DNA from: Flavobacteriales bacterium
GTDB lineage: Bacteria > Bacteroidota > Bacteroidia > Flavobacteriales_D > Crocinitomicaceae
Length of the DNA: 64,000 bases
Assembly: GCA_947497485.1 (NCBI GenBank)
Contig: CANMHB010000016.1
Span: forward strand, 1 to 64,000
Direction: 5' to 3'
The stretch's first letter is position 1. Every line of letters begins with the position of its first letter. Shown here in pieces: positions 57,386 to 64,000 of this stretch. The position numbers were made by a program, and so were the translations under genes. The notes under the pieces were generated by a model that searched no databases, was not told the DNA's origin, and saw only the letters and a program-made list of their open reading frames with translations.

Positions 57386-59533
57386 TTATCGAATAATCGT
57401 CATTTCGTCAACAATGTGTTTCGCACCAGCATATTTATCAATAATAAATAACACATAACGAATATCAACGTTGATCGTTTTTTGAAGTTTTGAATCAAAA
57501 ATAACATCTCCGGCCATAGCCTCAATATTTCCGTCAAACGCCAATCCAATTAATTCACCTTTTCCATTTAATACCGGAGAACCAGAGTTACCTCCTGTGA
57601 TATCATTATTGGTTAAGAAATTTACTGGCATGTAACCACCTTTGTCGGCATATTCTCCAAAATCCTTCTTGTCATTCAATTCAATTAATCGTTGAGGAAG
57701 ATCGAATTCTTCGTCATTTGGTTTATACTTTTTGATGGTTCCTTGTAACGTTGTATAATAGTTTACTTTCGCGTCATTGTCACTGTCAGCAGGCAGTGCG
57801 CTCACTTTTCCATAAGTCAAACGAAGTGTGCTATTCGCATCTGGATATTTTACTGGGCTCAACCCAGACTGACGCATTCCGTCAACTAACAAACGATAAG
57901 CTCTTCCAAAATCATTTTGAAGTTTTGTTAATTCCTCTGAACGTAAATTCAAATGAGCAATCATATCATTGGATAATTTCATCAACGGGTCATTTGCAAG
58001 TTGATCTGCATTTGGCAATTCAAGAAAAGCCAAAACTCGTTCCTTGGAAGTTAAAAAACTTAATGAAAATAAGTTATTTACATAACCTTTTAAATCACCA
58101 TTGTATTTTTTATTTGCATTTTCAAGAGCAGGCACTAATTTATATCCAGCTTTCTTAACATACAAATTCAACCCATCCGTTAAAATATCATTTTCAGCTG
58201 GAAGATAAATTCCTGCAAAAAACTCATCAATAACAGCTTTTAGATCTGGATACATTTCCGTTCTTTTAGCATCATCTGCTTTAGCATAGGCTTCAAGCTG
58301 AGAACCTAGTGATCTCGCGATTCGTGCATATTCAGACCCGCGAAACATAATTTGAAGGTAATTATCATGACGAGATTTTTCATTTGTGGCTTTATAATAA
58401 TTGTTTATTGTTTCAACCACAGTTCCAAATTTGTCTTTGTTTTCTTTTTTATTAGCCCAGGCATTAAATTTTGCTTCGTTCGCGGCTTTTGACTCTGCAG
58501 TTTTAAACTTAGATAAAGCATCAATCATACCCTGACGGTTTTTCCAGTAGTTTGCAATTCCTGCATACTTAGAGGCGTAGTTCAAACGTACTGCATCGTC
58601 TTTATCCATGTATTTTTTCATCGCATCCATTGAAGTTTTTGAAGCTTCAACCCAAGCTGGATAAGCGTATTTAACGTTTTGTTCAATTCCACCAGCTGGT
58701 AACCAACGATTTGTTCTTCCAGGATATCCTAAAATCATCGCGAAATCACCTTCTTTTACTCCTTTGATATTTACAGGTAAGTGGCGTTTTGGTTTTAATG
58801 GAACATTATTCGTTGAATAATCTGCTGGATTTCCGTTTGCATCACCATAAACGCGGAACATAGAGAAATCTCCAGTATGTCGTGGCCATTCCCAGTTGTC
58901 GGTGTCGCCACCAAATTTACCGATGTTGTCAGGTGGTGTACCAACTAAACGAACGTCCTTATAATCTTGGTAAACGAAATAATAGAATTCATTTCCTTGA
59001 AAAAACGAACGAACACTAACCACGTATTTCCCTCCTTCGTTATTTTCTTTTTCGATCAAAGCAGTTTCTTCTTTGATTGCTTTTTCACGCTCTGCTTCTG
59101 TCATTGAATCATTCAACTTACCAAGAATTCTTTTGGTGCAATCATCCATACGAACGAAAAAGCGAACGTACAATGATTTAGGCTTCATTTCATCATTCTT
59201 CGTTGCAGCCCAAAAACCATTTGAAAGGTAATCATGCTCTGGAGTTGATAATTCCGCAATGGCGTCATATCCACAGTGGTGATTTGTAAGAATTAATCCA
59301 TCCTTGGAAATTAATTCTGCCGTACAGCCTCCATTGAACTGAACAATTGCATCCTTCAAGCTTGAATTGTTGATGCTGTAAATTTCTTCTGTGGTCAATT
59401 GAAGACCCATTTTTTGCATATCGCGGTGATTTAGACGTTCGATGAACATCAAAAACCACATTCCTTCGTCTGCACGGACGAAAAAGCCAACGAAAAAAAC
59501 GATGGCTAAAAGTGTACTTTTAAATCTTGTCAT
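57386..59533 (-). CDS. S46 family dipeptidyl-peptidase
   Basis: A 715-residue protein with a signal peptide. His ('LILTNHHCGYDAI'), Asp region ('DNWEWPRHTGDFSMFR') and Ser ('GGNSGSPVLNGKGELIG') are visible. 'AFDGNIEAM' has Gly at the position that separates DPP7 (Gly) from DPP11 (Arg), so a DPP7-like preference for hydrophobic residues is inferred. The enzyme cuts dipeptides from N-termini in the periplasm. It is transcribed alone. Confidence 0.94.
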   Translation of the reverse strand: MTRFKSTLLAIVFFVGFFVRADEGMWFLMFIERLNHRDMQKMGLQLTTEEIYSINNSSLKDAIVQFNGGCTAELISKDGLILTNHHCGYDAIAELSTPEHDYLSNGFWAATKNDEMKPKSLYVRFFVRMDDCTKRILGKLNDSMTEAEREKAIKEETALIEKENNEGGKYVVSVRSFFQGNEFYYFVYQDYKDVRLVGTPPDNIGKFGGDTDNWEWPRHTGDFSMFRVYGDANGNPADYSTNNVPLKPKRHLPVNIKGVKEGDFAMILGYPGRTNRWLPAGGIEQNVKYAYPAWVEASKTSMDAMKKYMDKDDAVRLNYASKYAGIANYWKNRQGMIDALSKFKTAESKAANEAKFNAWANKKENKDKFGTVVETINNYYKATNEKSRHDNYLQIMFRGSEYARIARSLGSQLEAYAKADDAKRTEMYPDLKAVIDEFFAGIYLPAENDILTDGLNLYVKKAGYKLVPALENANKKYNGDLKGYVNNLFSLSFLTSKERVLAFLELPNADQLANDPLMKLSNDMIAHLNLRSEELTKLQNDFGRAYRLLVDGMRQSGLSPVKYPDANSTLRLTYGKVSALPADSDNDAKVNYYTTLQGTIKKYKPNDEEFDLPQRLIELNDKKDFGEYADKGGYMPVNFLTNNDITGGNSGSPVLNGKGELIGLAFDGNIEAMAGDVIFDSKLQKTINVDIRYVLFIIDKYAGAKHIVDEMTIIR

Positions 59534-59778
59534 AGTTTTGATAATTTTTAGAGCGCCTAATTTACCTAAAAATTAAATTTTATGAGTAGACTATTACAAA
59601 ATAAATTATGAAATAAGTTTTTGTTTGTTGTTATGCTAATTTTTTAGCCAGATTTTCCAGATAATAAGTGTGCTAAAAAATAAATTTTCTGAGATGATGA
59701 AAATATCAAATTTCGATTTAGTGAATTAAAATGGAAATCAGTTTATTCGGCTTCTAAGCATAAAAGAAATTCTCAAGT

Positions 59779-60207
59779 TTATCCGCCCTTCACTATTTCA
59801 AATTTAGTGAATCTCGAAATTTCTTGATAATCACCAAATAATGAAAACCATGTTACCTGTTCATCGCTAGGGTCCATATTGATTAGCATTCCAATGTTAT
59901 AACCATCAATTAAAAAATATATAGTATAAAAATTTCCAATATTTGTAAAAACAAGGTCAGCTTCACGATCGAAAACACCATTAGCGTAAAAATTAAGATG
60001 TTTATGTGTTAAATCGAGTTCATACGAACTATCAACAATTCGTCTTGTTTCTGAAAGATCTTTTTTATTTAAAAGTTCTGTTAATGAATATTCAACAGTA
60101 TCAATACTGTAACTATGAATAACTTCAAATACATTGATTTTAAAGATCTGGCTGAAAGAAAAATTAGAAATAAATGAAAGCGTTAAGATGATGAATAATT
60201 TTTTCAT
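59779..60207 (-). CDS. Secreted protein of unknown function
   Basis: I chose the ATG at 60207 because it gives a signal peptide (MKKLFIILTLSFISNFSFSQ); an ATG nine codons earlier exists. The 142-residue product is beta-rich with no recognised domain. It stands alone; the 245-bp spacer 59534-59778 shows nothing else. Confidence 0.6.
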   Translation of the reverse strand: MKKLFIILTLSFISNFSFSQIFKINVFEVIHSYSIDTVEYSLTELLNKKDLSETRRIVDSSYELDLTHKHLNFYANGVFDREADLVFTNIGNFYTIYFLIDGYNIGMLINMDPSDEQVTWFSLFGDYQEISRFTKFEIVKGG

Positions 60208-60315
60208 TGTTCCTTTTTTCACTAGATAATTCAATTTGTGAAAAATGTAACAATAAATTACCCAAGATTTTGATTCTTAAATTGGATTTAAATTGAAAAA
60301 CTAATCAAATCGTTT

Positions 60316-60918
60316 TTAACTTTTACTCCTTTCAATCAAATGTTTTTTCATTCTGCTCAAAGATTCAGGCAAAATACCAAGATAAGAGGCAATTTGATGT
60401 TGCGGAACAAGTTGTTCAATTCCAGGGTGACGTTCTAGTAATTCTAAATAGCGATCTTCAGCGCTTGCTCCGACCGTTAAGAAAAAGCGTTTTTGAAGAA
60501 CAGTAAGCGTGCGCATCGTTATGATTCTAAATAGGCGCTCAAGTTTCGGAACAGAATCATAAAGTCGTTCTTTATCTTCCCAATTGATAAATAGTAAAGA
60601 ACTTTCCTCCAACGCCTGAACGTTCAATAAAGAAGGTATGTCAGTGTTGAATGATGCACTATCGCCAACCCACCAATCTCTAAAACCGAAATAAAGAACA
60701 TGTTCGGTTGACTTTATATCAGTATGAAATACCCTAAACGTGCCGGACACGACAAATGCTTCCATGCGATTTGGTCTCCCTTGTTCTAAAAAGTACTCCT
60801 TCTTCTTGAAACTTCGTAAGTGAAATGCATTAGCAACAATATTCTTTTCCTCATCAGTAAGGGAAATTCGTTCGTTAATGTAATTCAGTAATTGTTGTTT
60901 TGCTTGCGTTTCTTCCAC
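60316..60918 (-). CDS. Crp/Fnr family transcriptional regulator
   Basis: A 200-residue protein with an N-terminal cyclic-nucleotide-binding-type beta fold ('YFLEQGRPNRMEAFVVSGTF') and a C-terminal winged helix ('QIASYLGILPESLSRMKKHL'). The cAMP-contact residues are not conserved in a way I can judge, as in many Bacteroidota homologs. It is divergent from hisS. Target genes are unknown. Confidence 0.9.
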   Translation of the reverse strand: MEETQAKQQLLNYINERISLTDEEKNIVANAFHLRSFKKKEYFLEQGRPNRMEAFVVSGTFRVFHTDIKSTEHVLYFGFRDWWVGDSASFNTDIPSLLNVQALEESSLLFINWEDKERLYDSVPKLERLFRIITMRTLTVLQKRFFLTVGASAEDRYLELLERHPGIEQLVPQHQIASYLGILPESLSRMKKHLIERSKS

Positions 60919-60965
60919 AAGTCAAATTTAGTTATAATAAAGAATAATCTACATAAGTTGAAATG

Positions 60966-60997
60966 TTGCTTTTTGAAAACTCTTATGTTTAACTTTG
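60966..60997 (+). promoter_or_regulatory. Promoter of hisS
   Basis: TTG (60966-60968) and TAACTTTG (60990-60997) are spaced 21 bp, matching the Bacteroidota consensus. The ATG is at 61020. Confidence 0.65.
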
Positions 60998-61019
60998 CAT
61001 TCATTAATAAATAGGTGAA

Positions 61020-62390
61020 ATGTCACAAAAACCAGCAATACCTAAAGGAACACGCGATTTTCTGCCAACGGATGTATCAAAACGAAATTATATTTTTGAT
61101 TCAATCAAGCAAATTTTTAGACTTTATGGCTATGCTCCAATTGAAACACCAAGTTTTGAGTTATCGTCCACTTTGTTAGGAAAATATGGGGAAGAAGGAG
61201 ATCGTTTGATTTTTCGAATTCTGAATTCTGGTGAAAAAATGAAAAAAGCGGATATTGAAGCTTTACAAAATGATAATTTACCGCGATTTGCGAATTCGCT
61301 TGCAGAAAAAGCATTGCGTTATGATTTAACAGTTCCTTTTGCACGTTTTGTTGTTCAGCATCAGAATGAACTTTCATTTCCGTTCAAGCGATACCAAATT
61401 CAGCCGGTTTGGCGTGCAGATCGTCCGCAGCATGGGCGTTATCAGGAGTTTTATCAGTGTGATGTCGATGTCGTTGGAAGCGATTCACTTTTGTATGAAG
61501 TAGAATTGGTCCAAATTTTTGATGCAGTTTTAACTAAGATAAATCTTCCCGGATTTACTATCAAAATCAACAATCGAAAAATTCTTTCAGGAATTGCGGA
61601 GGTGAGTGGTGAAGCCGACCGAATTGTTGATATTACAGTTGCCATTGACAAATTAGATAAAATAGGCGAGGGGGGAGTTGTTGAAGAGTTGAGAAATAAA
61701 AACATTTCTGAGACGGCGATAGAGCGAATCAAGCCTCTCTTTCAATTAAGTGGTTCCAATGAGCAAAAAATCGACTTAATGAAGGGGTTCTTGAGTTCAT
61801 GCGAAATTGGTATGAAGGGAATTGAGGAACTAGAATTTGTTTTGAATTCAATTGACAGACTAAGTTTGGAAAGAGGAGTTCTAGAATTCGATGTAACGCT
61901 CGCCCGGGGATTAAATTATTATACAGGAGCAATTTTTGAGGTGAAGGCGCATGATGTGAAGATGGGAAGTATTTGTGGAGGTGGACGCTACGATGATCTT
62001 ACAGGATTGTTTGGTATGAAAGGGCTTTCAGGAGTTGGGATTTCATTTGGTGCCGACCGTATTTATGATGTTTTGAATGAATTAAATCTTTTTCCGGAGG
62101 AAGTAACAAACGGACTGACCTTACTTTTTATCAATTTTGGAGACAAGGAAGTTTCAAAGTGTTTGGAATTGGCTTCAAATCTAAGAAAATCGGGCATTGA
62201 TTGTGAAATTTATCCCTCGGCTTCTAAGCTTCAAAAGCAAATGAAATATGCAAATGATCGTGGAGTTAAATATGTCGCATTGCTTGGTGAAAATGAGTTA
62301 GCTAATCAAAAAATCATTTTGAAAGAAATGGATTCAGGTAAGCAATCTACGATTTCATTTGATGAGTTTGTTCAACAATTAGATAAATAA
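61020..62390 (+). CDS. hisS: Histidine-tRNA ligase
   Basis: A 456-residue class II synthetase. Motif 2 is '[20 protein letters not shown]', the His-A loop is '[19 protein letters not shown]', and motif 3 '[11 protein letters not shown]'; an anticodon domain follows. It charges tRNA-His. A TlpA-like thioredoxin gene follows by 30 bp. Confidence 0.96.
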   Translation: MSQKPAIPKGTRDFLPTDVSKRNYIFDSIKQIFRLYGYAPIETPSFELSSTLLGKYGEEGDRLIFRILNSGEKMKKADIEALQNDNLPRFANSLAEKALRYDLTVPFARFVVQHQNELSFPFKRYQIQPVWRADRPQHGRYQEFYQCDVDVVGSDSLLYEVELVQIFDAVLTKINLPGFTIKINNRKILSGIAEVSGEADRIVDITVAIDKLDKIGEGGVVEELRNKNISETAIERIKPLFQLSGSNEQKIDLMKGFLSSCEIGMKGIEELEFVLNSIDRLSLERGVLEFDVTLARGLNYYTGAIFEVKAHDVKMGSICGGGRYDDLTGLFGMKGLSGVGISFGADRIYDVLNELNLFPEEVTNGLTLLFINFGDKEVSKCLELASNLRKSGIDCEIYPSASKLQKQMKYANDRGVKYVALLGENELANQKIILKEMDSGKQSTISFDEFVQQLDK

Positions 62391-62420
62391 AAATTAATAA
62401 TTTAATATTTACACTGCCAT

Positions 62421-63239
62421 ATGAATTCATTTATAAAAACATACATTTTACTATTCGGTCTATTCTTCATGTATGGTACTAATAGGTTTCTGTCGCAAAC
62501 ATCGAAGTCAGATTCGATAAAGAAGAACACCAACCCCTTACCAGGTTTAAAATTGGCTGGACCTGGAGATCTATCGCCGAACACCCCGTTAATGCTTGAT
62601 CCCATGTCAACTCCGATATACGATGAGCAATTCAATCTCATTCCGCAAGCTGATTTCATGAAAGTCATGATGTCAAACGATTTCATTCCGGAACCATATA
62701 TTGATAATAACAAGTCAGTAAAGGCTTTCGTTTTAAGAAAAGCAAGCCCTGAAGAAAAAGCAATGATGCAGAAAATGCAACAGGGAGGGATGATGGATAT
62801 GGAATCTGAAAAAAGCGAATTAATCGGAACCAAGGCTTCTGATTTCGAGGTTGAGGATTTAAAAGGGAAAAAATATAAACTTTCGGATTTGATAGGTAAG
62901 GTGGTAGTTTTGAATTTTTGGTTTATTGAGTGTAAGCCTTGTGTGATGGAAATGCCAGATTTGAATGAGCTGGTTAAGGAATTTAAAGGCATGGAGGTTA
63001 TTTTTTTAGGAATTGCTACTAACCAAAAAGATCAACTTAAAAAATTCTTAAAAAAAACAAAGTTTGATTACAAACTTGTTGCGAATGGCCTATCTATTTC
63101 CCAATCCTTTGGAGTTACAGGATTTCCAACCAATCTAATTATTGATCAAAATGGAATTATTCAATACGTATCATTGGGAATAGGGCCAAAAAACAAAGAG
63201 AACCTTTTCAATGAAATTAACCAGTTGATAAACAAATAA
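62421..63239 (+). CDS. TlpA-like thioredoxin-fold protein
   Basis: A 272-residue protein with a signal anchor. The redox pair is in 'NFWFIECKPCVMEMPDL' (CxxC as CKPC), with 'VTGFPTNLIIDQNGIIQYVS' as the cis-Pro region. The N-terminal 110 residues form a separate unassigned region. It should reduce or oxidise disulfides in the periplasm. It is followed by a small lipoprotein. Confidence 0.9.
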   Translation: MNSFIKTYILLFGLFFMYGTNRFLSQTSKSDSIKKNTNPLPGLKLAGPGDLSPNTPLMLDPMSTPIYDEQFNLIPQADFMKVMMSNDFIPEPYIDNNKSVKAFVLRKASPEEKAMMQKMQQGGMMDMESEKSELIGTKASDFEVEDLKGKKYKLSDLIGKVVVLNFWFIECKPCVMEMPDLNELVKEFKGMEVIFLGIATNQKDQLKKFLKKTKFDYKLVANGLSISQSFGVTGFPTNLIIDQNGIIQYVSLGIGPKNKENLFNEINQLINK

Positions 63240-63287
63240 TTGTTTAGTTTAAAATAGGTTAAAATCAATTCAAAAAATTTATCAAAT

Positions 63288-63566
63288 ATGAAAAAATTAA
63301 TTGTCTCTTATTCTTTTTTATTTCTTCTTTTTTCGTGCAGTGGAAGCAAAAGAGGAGCTTGGTCGGAGCAAGATAAAACTAAAGCTAAAAATCATATTCA
63401 AGAATCTGGAGTTGCACTCGAATTTCTTGGCCCTAACAAACAACAGTTTATGGATTGTTATTTGGACAAAATAGAAAAAAAATACGATAATTTCAATGAA
63501 TCACTATCTGATACAAAAGGTAGTGATGAAATAGCTGCATCGTGCCTCGAAGAGATTATTTTTTAA
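63288..63566 (+). CDS. Small lipoprotein of unknown function
   Basis: A 92-residue protein with a lipoprotein signal ('SFLFLLFSCSGSK'). The mature part is acidic and helical, with two further Cys ('FMDCYLDKIEKKYDNF', 'AASCLEEIIF') that could form a disulfide. It is downstream of the TlpA-like gene, so redox-linked folding is possible, though not shown. Confidence 0.62.
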   Translation: MKKLIVSYSFLFLLFSCSGSKRGAWSEQDKTKAKNHIQESGVALEFLGPNKQQFMDCYLDKIEKKYDNFNESLSDTKGSDEIAASCLEEIIF

Positions 63567-63605
63567 AGTTAACCTAAACTTGAAAATTCTTTGTTAAAGA
63601 TAAAT

Positions 63606-64000
63606 TTACCTCAATACTGCCCCGAACTTTTCTTCAAAAGACGTTTTGATTTTATTCATGATCGCGTCAATTTCTGAATCTGTCATGGTTCGTTCTTGGT
63701 CTTGAAAAGTGAATGATAGCGCATACGACTTTTTACCAGACTCCAAATTCTTTCCTTCGTAAACATCGAACAGATTAACGTCCCGAAGTAATTTTTTATC
63801 AACTTGAACAGCAGTTTCTTTGAGTTCTTTGTATTTTGTTTCTTTATTTAATAAAAGTGAAAAGTCGCGACGAACAGCAAACGTTTTAGGAAGTTCCTTG
63901 AAGTTTATTTTTACCATTTTTAAGGATTCGATTAACCGATCCCAATTGATGAAAGCACAGTAAACTGGGTTTTTTAAGTCGAAATGATCCAGTAATTCAT
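63606..64000 (-). CDS. pheT: Phenylalanine-tRNA ligase beta subunit, C-terminal part
   Basis: The frame is open to the right edge, so the gene is cut; the ATG at 63917 is internal. The visible 131 residues end the protein: 'PVYCAFINWDRLIESLKM', 'LPKTFAVRRDFSLLLNKE' and 'SYALSFTFQDQERTMTDSEI' are the FDX-ACB anticodon-binding domain of PheT. It works with PheS to charge tRNA-Phe. Confidence 0.93.
   Translation of the reverse strand, partial: ELLDHFDLKNPVYCAFINWDRLIESLKMVKINFKELPKTFAVRRDFSLLLNKETKYKELKETAVQVDKKLLRDVNLFDVYEGKNLESGKKSYALSFTFQDQERTMTDSEIDAIMNKIKTSFEEKFGAVLR

Overview
The window looks like the chromosome of a low-GC Bacteroidota, most likely a flavobacterium close to the Crocinitomicaceae/Fluviicola type. 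The evidence is type IX secretion (T9SS) parts and both T9SS sorting-domain types, PorX, PorP/SprF and OmpA-fusion envelope proteins, the ligA-DUF6913-dapA gene order, S46 and M61 peptidases, and Bacteroidota-type promoters (TTG ... TAnnTTTG). The genus is inferred, not shown.

Layout. 1-5842: a + strand operon with the 3' part of a repeat adhesin (12 units of 51 residues, PKD domain, type B sorting domain), PorP/SprF, a TPR/propeller/OmpA protein and two small membrane proteins. 5936-6336: tmRNA (ssrA) with its promoter and terminator, followed 149 bp later by an imperfect copy of its 3' end that looks like an attachment-site remnant. 6675-9545: an AT-rich accessory stretch with a small lipoprotein, two unrecognised genes and a HExxH metallopeptidase. 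9658-12574: a second accessory locus, a WYL regulator flanked by two paralogous proteins of unknown function, plus a UVR-motif coiled-coil gene and a small acidic protein. 12602-19478: an ADP-ribosylglycohydrolase, two barrel-like proteins and two divergent subtilases, one with a T9SS type A tail.

19475-37974 is mostly housekeeping: prmC, ligA, DUF6913, dapA; a VanX-like dipeptidase and a PrsW-like protease; rarA with a lipid A-type acyltransferase and a BNR-repeat protein on the - strand; fabG, hemB and hutH; a chalcone-isomerase-fold protein, an ABC-F ATPase, an M61 peptidase, and an ECF sigma factor with a membrane TPR partner. 38168-42194 holds tandem small HTH proteins, a secreted unknown and a membrane-anchored CHAT protease-like protein. 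42244-64000 holds a LuxE-like enzyme, half-size TauE, M20 amidohydrolase, an OmpA protein with a very Asn-rich linker, sufS-sufE-DUF59, porX, an HD hydrolase, a GH3 lipoprotein, TerC, ffh, an M50 peptidase, an S46 peptidase, a Crp regulator, hisS, a TlpA-like thioredoxin and the end of pheT.

The T9SS theme runs through the window: porX is the known regulator of the system, the porP and OmpA genes code for secretion or anchoring parts, and the repeat adhesin and the 927-residue subtilase are predicted cargo. The best candidates for something undescribed are the WYL locus with its flanking paralogs (9658-12574) and the ssrA-proximal trio (7127-9545). Both are described from sequence only; no function is claimed for the unknown genes.
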